A DNA stretch of 56,626 nt, from contig NZ_LLZG01000365.1 of the NCBI RefSeq assembly GCF_001509475.1, positions 1 through 56,626 on the forward strand, written 5' to 3'. Numbering within the stretch: position 1 is the first letter of the stretch; every line of letters starts with the position of its first letter. Made by a program: the position numbers and the translations under genes. The notes under the pieces are model-generated. The model did not search any database, was not told the DNA's origin, and worked only from the letters and a program-made list of their open reading frames with translations. Positions 46,437-55,144 of the stretch are shown one piece after another. This DNA comes from Streptomyces regalis. GTDB taxonomy: Bacteria > Actinomycetota > Actinomycetes > Streptomycetales > Streptomycetaceae.

Positions 46437-46474
46437 GGGCGGATCCTTGGCGGAGTCCTCCGCGGGATCCGCCC
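46437..46474 (+). terminator. Intercistronic hairpin between transporter and rbsK
   Basis: Nearly continuous stem: GGGCGGATCC (46437-46446) with GGATCCGCCC (46465-46474), and inside it GCGGAG (46450-46455) with CTCCGC (46458-46463). No T-run follows, so it is more likely to stabilise the upstream mRNA or reduce rbsK expression than to stop transcription fully. Confidence 0.55.
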
Positions 46475-46513
46475 GCCTCACGTCACTACGGGGACCTGAC
46501 AGGGGAGCAACTC

Positions 46514-47527
46514 ATGTACGACTACGACCTCCTGGTCGTAGGGTCGGCCAACGCCGACCTGGTGATCGGCGTCGAGCGTCGGCCGGGTGCCGGCGAGACC
46601 GTGCTCGGCTCCGATCTGGCCGTCCACCCGGGCGGCAAGGGCGCGAACCAGGCGGTCGCCGCCGCCCGGCTCGGTGCCCGTACGGCCCTGCTGGCCAGGG
46701 TCGGCGACGACGCGCACGGCCGGCTGCTGCTCGACTCGCAGCGGGCGGCCGGCGTCGACACGGTGGGCGTCCTGGTCGGCGGCGCGCCGACCGGGGTCGC
46801 GCTGATCACGGTGGACCCGACCGGGGACAACAGCATCGTGGTCTCGCCCGGCGCCAATGGACGGCTCACGCCCGAGGACGTACGGGCCGCCGCGAGCCTC
46901 TTCCAGGCATCCCGGGTGGTGTCGGCGCAGCTGGAGATCCCGCTGGAGACGGTCGTCGAGGTCGTCCGCAGCCTGGCGGACGGCAGCCGCTTCGTCCTCA
47001 ACCCGTCCCCGCCGCGCCCGCTGCCCGCCGAGGTGCTGGCGGCCTGCGACCCGCTGATCGTGAACGAGCACGAGGCAAAGGTCGTCCTCGGCGACTCCGC
47101 GGTCGGCGAGAGCCCCGAGGACTGGGCGCGGATCCTGCTCGCCAAGGGCCCCCGCTCGGTGGTCGTGACCCTCGGCGCACAGGGTGCGCTGGTGGCCTCG
47201 GCGGAGGGTGTGACGCGAGTTGCGTCCGTGAAGGTGGACGCGGTGGACACGACGGGGGCGGGCGACGCGTTCACGGCCGCGCTGGCCTGGAAGCTCGGGA
47301 CGGGCTCGTCCCTGGCCGAAGCGGCGGCGTACGCGGCCGGGGTCGGGGCGGCGGCCGTCACGAAGGAGGGCGCGCAGGAGTCCTTCCCCACGGCGGCGGA
47401 GGTCGACGCGCTGTGCTGTGCCAATCCGGGGGACGCAGCATCCGATAGCGGCTCCGCCGCGGGCCGGACCCCCGGCCGAGGGTCGGACAGCGCACCCGGC
47501 ACTGGTCGGCGCGGGGGGTCCGAGTGA
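46514..47527 (+). CDS. rbsK: Ribokinase
   Basis: 337 aa. PfkB family: DLLVVGSANADLVIGVERRPGAGET at the start, HPGGKGANQAVAAARLG substrate loop, and DTTGAGDAFTAAL with the catalytic Asp near residue 255. Phosphorylates ribose to ribose 5-phosphate. It has an unusual C-terminal tail of about 40 Ser/Gly/Pro/Asp residues. AGGGGAG precedes the ATG; the stop overlaps the rbsD start (GTGA). Part of the rbs operon after a hairpin. Confidence 0.92.
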   Translation: MYDYDLLVVGSANADLVIGVERRPGAGETVLGSDLAVHPGGKGANQAVAAARLGARTALLARVGDDAHGRLLLDSQRAAGVDTVGVLVGGAPTGVALITVDPTGDNSIVVSPGANGRLTPEDVRAAASLFQASRVVSAQLEIPLETVVEVVRSLADGSRFVLNPSPPRPLPAEVLAACDPLIVNEHEAKVVLGDSAVGESPEDWARILLAKGPRSVVVTLGAQGALVASAEGVTRVASVKVDAVDTTGAGDAFTAALAWKLGTGSSLAEAAAYAAGVGAAAVTKEGAQESFPTAAEVDALCCANPGDAASDSGSAAGRTPGRGSDSAPGTGRRGGSE

Positions 47528-47913
47528 AGCGAACCGGAATCCTGAACCGCCACCTCTCCGGCGCCCTCGCCGAGCTGGGCCACGGCCACGGCGTGCTGGT
47601 GTGCGACGCCGGCATGCCGATACCCGACGGCCCCCGGGTCGTCGACCTGGCCTTCCGGGCCGGGGTGCCGTCCTTCGCCGAGGTGCTGGACGGTCTGCTG
47701 GCCGAGCTGGCGGTGGAGGGCGCGACGGCGGCGCAGGAGGTACGCGAGGCCAATCCGGCGGCGGCCGCGCTGCTGGAGGGCGAGTTTCCCGGGCTGGAGC
47801 TGGTCCCGCACGAGCGGCTCAAGGAGCTGTCGGCCGGGGCGCGGCTGGTCGTACGGACCGGGGAGGCGCGGCCGTACGCGAATGTGCTGCTGCGCTGCGG
47901 GGTCTTCTTCTGA
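47524..47913 (+). CDS. rbsD: D-ribose pyranase
   Basis: 129 aa from GTG 47524. RbsD/FucU family, interconverting ribopyranose and ribofuranose so RbsK can act. Family signature LGHGHGVLVCDAGMPIP with the catalytic His, and the C-terminal VRTGEARPYANVLLRCGV. Full length. Last gene of the rbs operon; an intrinsic terminator follows at 47933. Confidence 0.93.
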   Translation: MKRTGILNRHLSGALAELGHGHGVLVCDAGMPIPDGPRVVDLAFRAGVPSFAEVLDGLLAELAVEGATAAQEVREANPAAAALLEGEFPGLELVPHERLKELSAGARLVVRTGEARPYANVLLRCGVFF

Positions 47914-47932
47914 CCTGCCGACCGCAACGTTT

Positions 47933-47969
47933 CGAGGGGCTCGGTCGTCGACCGAGCCCCTCGGGTTTC
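47933..47969 (+). terminator. Terminator of the rbs operon
   Basis: CGAGGGGCTCGGT (47933-47945) pairs perfectly with ACCGAGCCCCTCG (47951-47963) around a five-base loop, and GGTTTCC follows. It ends rbsD transcription. Confidence 0.75.
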
Positions 47970-48163
47970 CCTCCCCATCAGAACCCCCGCGATCCCCCCA
48001 GATCCCCCTCCAGAAGTCCTGATGCCAAGTACGACCCGCAAGGTGGGGGAAGGGTTGTACGGTCTCCGGGAATTTCTTTTCCGAGGCGTCCTCGCGCACC
48101 CCTGCGCCCACCCCTGCGCCCCTTCGACATGCCGAGGAATCGGGGCAGACGTAGCGTTTAGTC

Positions 48164-48550
48164 ATGTCAGAGGTAGACGAAAACCCCCTCACAGCCCTCC
48201 AGGACGACGTGCTCGACGAACTCGGCGACGACCGGATCGGCGCCATCGCGGAACTGCTGGGCACCGACGAGCCAGGCGCCCGGCAGATGGTGTGTACGAC
48301 GGTGTCGGCCCTGTCCGGCGAGGCGGAGACCGTGGCGACCCCGCACGAGGCCCCGCTCACCGGCGTGGCCACACTGGGCGGCTTCGCGACGGGCGGTCTC
48401 ATGGCCGGTGTCCTGGCCGAAGAGGCGAGGCCTGTCGCGAAGGCGGTCGCCGCGCGGACGGGGCTGCGGCACACCGCCGTGTCCGAGGTCGTCGAGATGG
48501 TGGTGCCGGCGGTCATGGCCGTCCTCACGAAGCGTGCGGCCAAGCCGTAG
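48164..48550 (+). CDS. DUF937 family protein
   Basis: 128 aa from ATG 48164. Helical DUF937 (YidB-like) protein: VLDELGDDRIGAIAELLGTDEPGARQMV is the conserved N-terminal half; a Gly-rich middle and a C-terminal RHTAVSEVVEMVVPAVMAVLTKRAA helix follow. No catalytic motif known. Stands alone. The preceding 48080-48163 carries a tandem 12-base CACCCCTGCGCC repeat and a -10-like TAGCGT six bases before the ATG, so the mRNA may be leaderless. Confidence 0.8.
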   Translation: MSEVDENPLTALQDDVLDELGDDRIGAIAELLGTDEPGARQMVCTTVSALSGEAETVATPHEAPLTGVATLGGFATGGLMAGVLAEEARPVAKAVAARTGLRHTAVSEVVEMVVPAVMAVLTKRAAKP

Positions 48551-48666
48551 TCACGGGGTCGCACCCACTTCGCACCACCTGCGCACTCCCCACGCACGGC
48601 TCCGGTGCCCGCCCCCGGATCGCACGACGTCGGCCGCCGCCTCGGCCCCGCCAGGTCCGGCGTCCT

Positions 48667-48837
48667 TCACTCTGCGGGACCTTCTTTGATGCAGCCGATG
48701 AGGAGGTCCAGCTTGCCCTCTCCCGTCTCTGCCCGGGCGGGGAAGCTCATCGTTCCGGGGCCGATGGTCGTCCAAGGCGTGGGCAGTACGGCAGCCGCCA
48801 GGACCCACGCGCCGGCCCCGGACACGGGCGACGCCAC
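48667..48837 (-). CDS. Small hypothetical ORF after the isomerase gene
   Basis: 56 codons from GTG 48837, reading WVLAAAVLPTPWTTIG and a KLDLLIGCIKEGPAE end, with third-position GC like a coding frame. It follows the isomerase stop by 32 bp on the same strand. No ribosome site or family match is evident, and it may be the decayed end of an older gene. The rest of 48551-48869 shows nothing. Confidence 0.3.
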   Translation of the reverse strand: MASPVSGAGAWVLAAAVLPTPWTTIGPGTMSFPARAETGEGKLDLLIGCIKEGPAE

Positions 48838-48869
48838 GCCCGTGTCCGGATGCCTTCAGAAGCCCCCGC

Positions 48870-49703
48870 TCAGCCCGCGTGCTCCACGAACCGTGCCGCG
48901 GTCTCGGCGAGTACTTCCCGCCCGTCCCGCGCCCACAGCCCGTCGTTGAACAGCTCGACCTCGATGGCCCCGCGGTAACCTGCCGCCTCGACGTACCCCT
49001 TCCACTCCCGCATGTCGATCGCGCCGGCCCCGATCTGACCGCGCCCGGTGAGCACGCCCTCCGGCAACGGGGTCGTCCAGTCGGCGAGCTGGAAGGTGTG
49101 GATACGGCCGCCCGCCCCCGCCCGAGCGATCTGCTGCGGCGCTGTGTCGTCCCACCAGATGTGGTACGTGTCCACGGTGACGCCGACCTGGTGGGCCGGG
49201 AAGCGTTCCGCGAGGTCCAGGGCCTGGGCCAGGGTCGACACCACGCAGCGGTCGGAGGCGTACATCGGGTGCAGCGGCTCGATGGCCAGCTTCACGCCGC
49301 GCTCCTCGGCGTACGGGCCCAACTCGCCGAGTGCGTCGGCGATCCGCTCCCGCGCCCCGTGCAGGTCCTTGGAGCCGGCGGGCAGGCCGCCGGACACCAG
49401 CACCAGGACGTCCGTGCCCAGCGTCGCCGCCTCGTCGACGGCCCGGCGGTTGTCGTCCAGCGCCGTCGCCCGCTCCTGCGGGTCGATCGCCGTGAAGAAG
49501 CCGCCGCGGCACAGGGTGGTGACCGTCAGGCCGGCGTCACGGACCAGCTTGGCCGTAGCCTCCAGGCCGTACGTCTGGACGGGCTCGCGCCACAAGCCGA
49601 CGTTTGCCACACCCAACTCGCCGCAGGCCTCGACCAGTTCGGGCATGCTCAGCTGCTTCACCGTCATCTGGTTGATGGAGAAGCGTTCAAGTCCGGTGCT
49701 CAC
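48870..49703 (-). CDS. Sugar phosphate isomerase/epimerase, TIM barrel
   Basis: 277 aa from GTG 49703. AP_endonuc_2/xylose-isomerase-like barrel: FSINQMTVKQLSMPELVEACGELGVANVGLWREPV, metal ligands in AIEPLHPMYASD (Glu), VGVTVDTYHIWWD (Asp, His) and the C-terminal AIEVELFND (Glu). Third gene of a coupled operon; its start overlaps the DUF993 stop as GTGA. Substrate unknown; likely a keto-sugar or inosose made by the MocA-type dehydrogenase. Confidence 0.85.
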   Translation of the reverse strand: MSTGLERFSINQMTVKQLSMPELVEACGELGVANVGLWREPVQTYGLEATAKLVRDAGLTVTTLCRGGFFTAIDPQERATALDDNRRAVDEAATLGTDVLVLVSGGLPAGSKDLHGARERIADALGELGPYAEERGVKLAIEPLHPMYASDRCVVSTLAQALDLAERFPAHQVGVTVDTYHIWWDDTAPQQIARAGAGGRIHTFQLADWTTPLPEGVLTGRGQIGAGAIDMREWKGYVEAAGYRGAIEVELFNDGLWARDGREVLAETAARFVEHAG

Positions 49704-50854
49704 TGGGCCACTCCGTACAGGGCGAGCAGGTTCTTCATCCGCTCCTCGGCCAGCTTCGGGTCCGGGAACAGGCCCAGTCCGTCGGCGAGTTCGTAGGCGC
49801 GGGCGAAGTGCGGGAGGGAGCGGGCCGACTGCAGGCCGCCGACCATCGTGAAGTGCGACTGGTGGCCGGCCAGCCAGGCGAGGAAGACCACGCCCGTCTT
49901 GTAGAAGCGGGTCGGCGCCTGGAAGAGGTGGCGGGACAACTCCACCGTGGGGTCGAGCAGTTCACGGAAGCCGCCGACGTTCCCCGTGTCCAGGACCCGG
50001 ACCGCCTCGGCCGCCAGCGGGCCCAGCGGGTCGAAGATGCCGAGCAGGGCGTGGCTGAAGCCCTTCTCGTCGCCCGCGATCAGCTCGGGGTAGTTGAAGT
50101 CGTCGCCGGTGTAGCAGCGCACGCCCTGCGGGAGGCGGCGGCGGATGTCGATCTCCCGCTGGGCCTCCAGCAGCGACACCTTGATGCCGTCCACCTTGTC
50201 GGGGTGCGCGGCGATGACCTCCAGGAAGGTGTCCGTGGCCGCGTCGAGGTCGCTCGACCCCCAGTAGCCCTCCAGCGCCGGGTCGAACATCGGACCCAGC
50301 CAGTGCAGGATCACCGGCTCGGCGGACTGCCGCAGCAGGTGGCCGTAGACCTCCAGGTAGTCCTCGGGACCCTTCGCCACGGCCGCGAGCGCCCGGGAGG
50401 CCATCAGGATGGCCTGCGCACCGGACTCCTCGACGAGCGCGAGCTGCTCCTCGTAGGCCGCCCGGACCTCGTCCAGGGACGCCGGCCCGGTGAGCTGGTC
50501 GGTGCCGACACCGCAGGCGATCAGCCCACCGACCGACTTGGCCTCGCGGGCGCTGCGGGCGATCAGCTCGGCCGCGCCCGCCCAGTCCAGGCCCATCCCC
50601 CGCTGGGCGGTGTCCATGGCCTCGGCGACGCCGAGCCCGTGGGACCACAGGTGCCGGCGGAAGGCGAGGGTGGCGTCCCAGTCGACGGCGGCGGCCGAGT
50701 CGGGCGAGACGTCGGCGTACGGGTCGGCGACGACGTGCGCCGCCGAGAAGACCGTACGGGAGGTGAGGGGCGCGCCGGAGGTGACGGCGAGCGGCTCCGG
50801 GCGGGGCTCGTACGTCCTGAACCCGCCCTTGAAATCAGGCAGTTGGATGGTCAC
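49700..50854 (-). CDS. DUF993 dihydrodipicolinate-synthase-like protein
   Basis: 384 aa from GTG 50854. DUF993 TIM barrel, related to the DapA aldolase class. Conserved phrases: RRHLWSHGLGVAEAMDTAQRG, GLIACGVGTDQLTG, ILHWLGPMFDPALEGYWG, DGIKVSLLEAQREI (likely Schiff-base Lys) and GDDFNYPELIAGDEKGFSH. Middle gene of the operon, with GTGA overlaps at both ends. Probably a retro-aldol step on a sugar or sugar acid; the reaction is not known to me. Confidence 0.85.
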   Translation of the reverse strand: MTIQLPDFKGGFRTYEPRPEPLAVTSGAPLTSRTVFSAAHVVADPYADVSPDSAAAVDWDATLAFRRHLWSHGLGVAEAMDTAQRGMGLDWAGAAELIARSAREAKSVGGLIACGVGTDQLTGPASLDEVRAAYEEQLALVEESGAQAILMASRALAAVAKGPEDYLEVYGHLLRQSAEPVILHWLGPMFDPALEGYWGSSDLDAATDTFLEVIAAHPDKVDGIKVSLLEAQREIDIRRRLPQGVRCYTGDDFNYPELIAGDEKGFSHALLGIFDPLGPLAAEAVRVLDTGNVGGFRELLDPTVELSRHLFQAPTRFYKTGVVFLAWLAGHQSHFTMVGGLQSARSLPHFARAYELADGLGLFPDPKLAEERMKNLLALYGVAQ

Positions 50855-52008
50855 AGCGCGATCTCCGGTACGTCGAGACGGCGACCCTCGGCCGAGGACT
50901 TCAGGCCCAGCTCGGCGAGCTGGACGCCGCGGGCACCGGCGAGGAGGTCCCAGTGGTAGGGGGCGTCGGCGTAGACGTGCTTGAGGAAGAGCTCCCACTG
51001 GGCCTTGAAGCCGTTGTCGAAGTCGGCGTTGTCCGGGACCTCCTGCCACTGGTCACGGAAGGAGTAGGTGGCCGGGATGTCCGGGTTCCAGACCGGCTTG
51101 GGGGTGAGGGAGCGGTGCTGGACACGGCAGTTGCGCAGGCCCGCGACCGCCGAGCCCTCGGTGCCGTCGACCTGGAACTCGACGAGCTCGTCGCGGTTGA
51201 CGCGCACGGCCCAGGAGGAGTTGATCTGGGCGATGGCGCCGCCGTCGAGCTCGAAGATGCCGTAGGCGGCGTCGTCGGCCGTGGCGTCGTACGGCTTGCC
51301 GTTCTCGTCCCAGCGCTGCGGGATGTGGGTGGTGGCGATGGCCTGCACGGACTTGACCCGCCCGAAGAGCTCGTGCAGCACGTACTCCCAGTGCGGGAAC
51401 ATGTCGACAACGATGCCGCCGCCGTCCTCGGCCCGGTAGTTCCACGACGGGCGCTGCGCGTCCTGCCAGTCACCCTCGAAGACCCAGTACCCGAACTCGC
51501 CGCGGATGGAGAGGATCCGGCCGAAGAAGCCCCCGTCAATGAGCCGCTTCAGCTTCAGCAGGCCCGGCAGGAAGAGCTTGTCCTGGACGACGCCGTGCTT
51601 GATGCCGGCGCCGGCGGCCAGCCGCGCGAGCTCCAGAGCGCCTTCCAGCCCCGTGGCCGTCGGCTTCTCGGTGTAGATGTGCTTGCCCGCGGCGATCGCC
51701 TTCCTGATCGCCTCCTCGCGTGCGGAGGTGACCTGGGCGTCGAAGTAGATGTCGACGGTCGGGTCGGCGAGGACTGTGTCGACGTCGGTCGAGACGTTCT
51801 CCAGGCCCAGGCCGTGCTGCTCGGCGAGCGCCTTCAGGGCGTGCTCGCGGCGGCCGACCAGGATCGGCTCCGGCCACAGCACGGTGCCGTCGCCGAGGTC
51901 GAGGCCGCCCTGCTCACGGATGGCCAGGATGGAGCGGACCAGGTGCTGGCGGTAGCCCATGCGCCCGGTCACACCATTCATAGCGATACGCACCGTCTTG
52001 CGTGTCAC
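50851..52008 (-). CDS. Gfo/Idh/MocA-type oxidoreductase
   Basis: 385 aa from GTG 52008, with GAAGGGAAC upstream; the frame is open to 52101 but that text is promoter. N-terminal Rossmann fold starting RIAMNGVTGRMGYRQHLVRSI, then HIYTEKPTATGLEGALEL, the usual EKP, and the C-terminal GFO_IDH_MocA_C-like fold with DMFPHWEYVLHELFG. Oxidises a sugar, sugar acid or cyclitol with NAD(P). First gene of the operon, divergent from a LacI regulator. Confidence 0.88.
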   Translation of the reverse strand: MTRKTVRIAMNGVTGRMGYRQHLVRSILAIREQGGLDLGDGTVLWPEPILVGRREHALKALAEQHGLGLENVSTDVDTVLADPTVDIYFDAQVTSAREEAIRKAIAAGKHIYTEKPTATGLEGALELARLAAGAGIKHGVVQDKLFLPGLLKLKRLIDGGFFGRILSIRGEFGYWVFEGDWQDAQRPSWNYRAEDGGGIVVDMFPHWEYVLHELFGRVKSVQAIATTHIPQRWDENGKPYDATADDAAYGIFELDGGAIAQINSSWAVRVNRDELVEFQVDGTEGSAVAGLRNCRVQHRSLTPKPVWNPDIPATYSFRDQWQEVPDNADFDNGFKAQWELFLKHVYADAPYHWDLLAGARGVQLAELGLKSSAEGRRLDVPEIAL

Positions 52009-52102
52009 GTCGTTCCCTTCGTAGGTGTCGTACGCAGCGTTCGTGCGCGTTTCGTACGCGGTTGTGCGCGCCGAGTACGCCCCTACCCTGTTGAGCGTCA
52101 CA

Positions 52103-52114
52103 GCAAGCGCTTTC
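52103..52114. promoter_or_regulatory. LacI-type operator of the MocA operon
   Basis: GCAAGCGCTTTC holds the palindromic AAGCGCTT core of LacI/CcpA-class operators, placed about 100 bp before the oxidoreductase start, where it would cover a -35 TTGCTG on the minus strand. The neighbouring LacI regulator is the obvious ligand. Confidence 0.6.
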
Positions 52115-52173
52115 TATCTGATGAGAAGCTAGCCTCTGAGCAGCGGTGTAGACAAGACCGTGACGGGGTTGAG

Positions 52174-52195
52174 TTGTTCGAGGGGACGAACAACC
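52174..52195. promoter_or_regulatory. Inverted repeat between operon and lacI gene
   Basis: GTTGTTCG (52174-52181) and CGAACAAC (52188-52195) are perfect 8-bp arms around AGGGGA. Different in form from the LacI site, so it may be the site of another regulator or part of the lacI leader. A direct repeat beginning TCGTACGC (52029 and 52051) lies in the leader of the opposite operon. Confidence 0.4.
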
Positions 52196-52359
52196 GGGGT
52201 TGTTGGCCGTAAGGTCTGCTCGACATACACGGAACCGTGGCCACTGGCGGCCTGTCTACGAGGACGCAGGCCCTGTCCTGTGAGCACGTGACCACATGGT
52301 GAGCACGTGGTGAGACGTACGAGGTGGTACGACGAGATGCGCGACCGGAGGACGACGAG

Positions 52360-53406
52360 ATGACGGTGACCCTGGCGGACGTGGCGGCCCGCGCCCAGGT
52401 CTCCCCCGCGACGGTGTCGCGCGTGCTGAACGGGAACTACCCCGTCGCCGCATCCACCCGTGAGCGGGTGCTGCGGGCGGTGGACGAGCTGGACTACGTA
52501 CTGAACGGTCCCGCGAGCTCGCTGGCCGCGGCCACGTCCGACCTGGTCGGCATCCTGGTCAACGACATCGCCGACCCCTTCTTCGGGATCATGGCGAGCG
52601 CGATCCAGCTGGAGATCGGGGGCCCGGGCGGCCGGGCGGGCGGCGAGCGGCTGGCCGTGGTCTGCAACACGGGGGGTTCGCCCGAGCGCGAGCTGACGTA
52701 TCTGACCCTGCTTCAGCGGCAGCGGGCGGCCGCGGTCGTCCTGACCGGCGGCGCCGTGGAGGACGCCCCGCACGCGGCGGCGGTCGCGGCGAAGCTGCGG
52801 AAGCTGGCGGACGCCGGGACGCGTGTGGTGCTGTGCGGCCGGCCGCCGACGCCGGACACCGGCGCGATCGCCCTGACCTTCGACAACCGCGGGGGCGGAC
52901 GTGAGCTGACCGAGCACCTGATCGGGCTGGGGCATCGACGCCTCGGCTACATCGCGGGCCCGGAGGAGCGCACGACGACCCGGCACCGGCTGGAGGGCCA
53001 CCGGGCCGCACTCCAGGCGCACGGCATCGAGGAGGACCCGCGCTGGACGGTCTACGGCCGCTACGACCGGCAGTCGGGCTACGAGGCGACGCTGGAGCTG
53101 TTGCGGCGTGATCCGTCGCTGACGGCCGTGGTCGCGGCGAACGACTCCGTCGCGCTGGGAGCGTGTGCGGCACTGCGGGATTCGGGACTGCGGATTCCGG
53201 ACGACGTGTCGGTGGCGGGGTTCGACGACCTTCCGTTCAGCATCGATGCGGTGCCTTCTCTTACGACGGTGAGGTTGCCGTTGTCGGACGCGGGGGCGCG
53301 GGCCGGACGGATCGCGATGGGGCGGGAGGAGCCGCCGCCCGGGGGGATCGCGACGATTCGGGGGGAGCTGATGGTTCGGGGGTCTTCCGGGGGGCCTCGG
53401 GAGTAG
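52360..53406 (+). CDS. LacI-family regulator
   Basis: 348 aa from ATG 52360, with GGAGG eight bases upstream; the frame opens at 52324 but that part is leader. HTH MTVTLADVAARAQVSPATVSR, hinge NGPASSLAAA in place of the usual RPNxxARxL, effector domain with GILVNDIADPFFGIMASAI and VVAANDSVALGACAAL. Divergent from the oxidoreductase operon, with an AAGCGCTT site between. Effector unknown. Confidence 0.9.
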   Translation: MTVTLADVAARAQVSPATVSRVLNGNYPVAASTRERVLRAVDELDYVLNGPASSLAAATSDLVGILVNDIADPFFGIMASAIQLEIGGPGGRAGGERLAVVCNTGGSPERELTYLTLLQRQRAAAVVLTGGAVEDAPHAAAVAAKLRKLADAGTRVVLCGRPPTPDTGAIALTFDNRGGGRELTEHLIGLGHRRLGYIAGPEERTTTRHRLEGHRAALQAHGIEEDPRWTVYGRYDRQSGYEATLELLRRDPSLTAVVAANDSVALGACAALRDSGLRIPDDVSVAGFDDLPFSIDAVPSLTTVRLPLSDAGARAGRIAMGREEPPPGGIATIRGELMVRGSSGGPRE

Positions 53407-53445
53407 AGCCCCTGGGGGTGGGGGCCGGCCTGTGCTGCTGTCCTG

Positions 53446-54312
53446 TCAGCGGACGATGGACACGATCTGGCAGGCGGCTTCCGCGAGTCGGGCGTCGCCG
53501 TCGATACGGGCACGGGTGAGCGCGTCGGCCGGTTCGATACCGCGGACGCAGAGGCGCCAGGCTGTCTCCGCGTCCAGGTGGACGAGGGCGGAGGGGCGGG
53601 CGACGGGTGGCTCGGCCAGGGACCAGTTGCCCTCGGCGGTGGGGGCTGTGGCTGTCCAGGTTCCGCCGGCCGGGCCCGCCACGCACACCTGGACCTGGAT
53701 GCCGACGGGGGCGGGGGTGTCGCGCAGAGTGTGCGGCAGGGCGCGCAGGAAGGTGTCCAGGACCACGGAGAGAAGCCTCGGGTCGGGGTCGGTGTCCTGG
53801 CCGGTGGCGTGGCGGATCTGCTGGCGGTGGGTCCAGTACTCGGTCAGCTCCCGCGCGCTGTCCAGCCACATCGGCGCCGGATCGACCCCGGCCCAGGAGA
53901 CCCCGATCGAAAGCGCCGCCGGGTCGGTGCCCTCGAAGAGGCGGGCGACCTGACCGCCGACCAGCTCCAGGGTGTCGGTGAGCGCGGCAGGGCTCACACG
54001 GCGGTGGGCGTCGACCCACTCTTGATTGACGCGGTGGATGTACGCCTCCAGGGTCTCGCCGGGCGCGAAGGCGGGCCCCTCCTGATGGCCGTCGCGGTGC
54101 CGGGCAAGGCGCCCGTAGCAGTCGCCCAGCAGGTGCGCGGCGACATCCCGGACGCTCCAGCCGGGCACGGCCTCCCGGGCCCAGTCGGCCGGGGCCAGGG
54201 CGCGCAGGGTGGTGATCAGGGCGGTGTGCTCGGGTGCGAAGAAGGGGCGGGCGTCTATTGGGGGGCCGAGCCAGGAGTCGTCGGGTGGGGCGGCAGCGGG
54301 ATGCGGGGCCAT
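53446..54312 (-). CDS. Mycothiol-dependent maleylpyruvate isomerase-type protein
   Basis: 288 aa from ATG 54312. DinB-like helix bundle of the MDMPI_N family: LRALAPADWAREAVPGWSVRDVAAHLLGDCYGRLARH, with a metal-binding His in AAHLL and another in EYWTHRQQI. A C-terminal MDMPI_C-like domain follows. These enzymes use mycothiol, the actinobacterial thiol, for isomerisation or detoxification. The actual substrate is not known. Alone on this strand; frame upstream of 54312 is not coding. Confidence 0.82.
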   Translation of the reverse strand: MAPHPAAAPPDDSWLGPPIDARPFFAPEHTALITTLRALAPADWAREAVPGWSVRDVAAHLLGDCYGRLARHRDGHQEGPAFAPGETLEAYIHRVNQEWVDAHRRVSPAALTDTLELVGGQVARLFEGTDPAALSIGVSWAGVDPAPMWLDSARELTEYWTHRQQIRHATGQDTDPDPRLLSVVLDTFLRALPHTLRDTPAPVGIQVQVCVAGPAGGTWTATAPTAEGNWSLAEPPVARPSALVHLDAETAWRLCVRGIEPADALTRARIDGDARLAEAACQIVSIVR

Positions 54313-54504
54313 GAAGTCAAGGCTGCCGTCACGGTGTTGGGAGCGCCATCGCTTATGCCTCTCGACGGCGGCGCAGGCGCGCGACCGCCACGAACTCGAC
54401 GCGGTGTTGCGCACCGGATGCCGATGATTTCCGGGCCCCACCCCGGTCTGCACTGCTGTAATCACCCGAGCAGTACCCACGCGCAACAACCAGGAGTGTC
54501 TCCC

Positions 54505-55101
54505 ATGCGCATCGTGATCACCGAGTTCATCAGCCTCGACGGGGTCGTGCAGGCCCCCGGCGGCCCCGAGGAGGACACCGACGGCGGCTTCGCGCACGGT
54601 GGCTGGTCGCACCCGTACTTCGACCCGGAGGTGCTCGGCCCCGCGTTCAGCGAGGGGCTGGAGAAGGCCGAGGCGCTGCTGTACGGGCGCCGTACGTATC
54701 TGACGATGGCGGGGGCCTGGCCCGAGCGGGCCGGTGACCCGTTCGCCGACCGGCTGAACTCCCTGAAGAAGTACGTCGTGACCGACACCCTCGGCGACGA
54801 CGAGCTGACCTGGAACAACACCTCCCGCATCCCGGGCGGCGAGGCCGTCGCGCGGATCCGTGAGCTGCGTGAGCGCGAGGGCGGCGACCTGGCGATGATG
54901 GGCAGCCCCACCCTCGTGCGCACCCTCATCCAGGAGGGACTGGTCGACGAGCTCCAGCTCGTCGTGATGCCGGTGCTGCTGGGCGGCGGCAAGTCGATCT
55001 TCCCCGAGGACGGCGGGAAGCGGCCGTTCGAGCTCGTGTCCACGGTCACCGGGAAGACGGGCGTACAGGTGTGCGTCTACCGGCCGGCCGCCGAGGACTA
55101 G
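54505..55101 (+). CDS. RibD C-terminal-domain (dihydrofolate reductase-like) protein
   Basis: 198 aa from ATG 54505. Dihydrofolate reductase-like fold of the RibD_C family: MRIVITEFISLDGVVQAPGGPEED, LLYGRRTYLTMAGAW, and GSPTLVRTLIQEGLVDELQLVVMPVLLGGGKSIF, which is the standard C-terminal signature. Probably an NADPH-dependent reductase of unknown substrate, not involved in riboflavin synthesis by context. GGAGTG precedes the ATG. Confidence 0.88.
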   Translation: MRIVITEFISLDGVVQAPGGPEEDTDGGFAHGGWSHPYFDPEVLGPAFSEGLEKAEALLYGRRTYLTMAGAWPERAGDPFADRLNSLKKYVVTDTLGDDELTWNNTSRIPGGEAVARIRELREREGGDLAMMGSPTLVRTLIQEGLVDELQLVVMPVLLGGGKSIFPEDGGKRPFELVSTVTGKTGVQVCVYRPAAED

Positions 55102-55144
55102 CAGCGAAGGCGCGGGCGTCCTACGCTTGACCCGACGGTATCTC

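Noticed and set aside
48107..48125. Tandem CACCCCTGCGCC repeat as a possible CRISPR or iteron
   Set aside because: Only two short copies with no spacer; a simple tandem duplication.
52009..52101. N-terminal extension of the oxidoreductase
   Set aside because: The extra 31 residues are low-complexity, and a clear ribosome site precedes GTG 52008.
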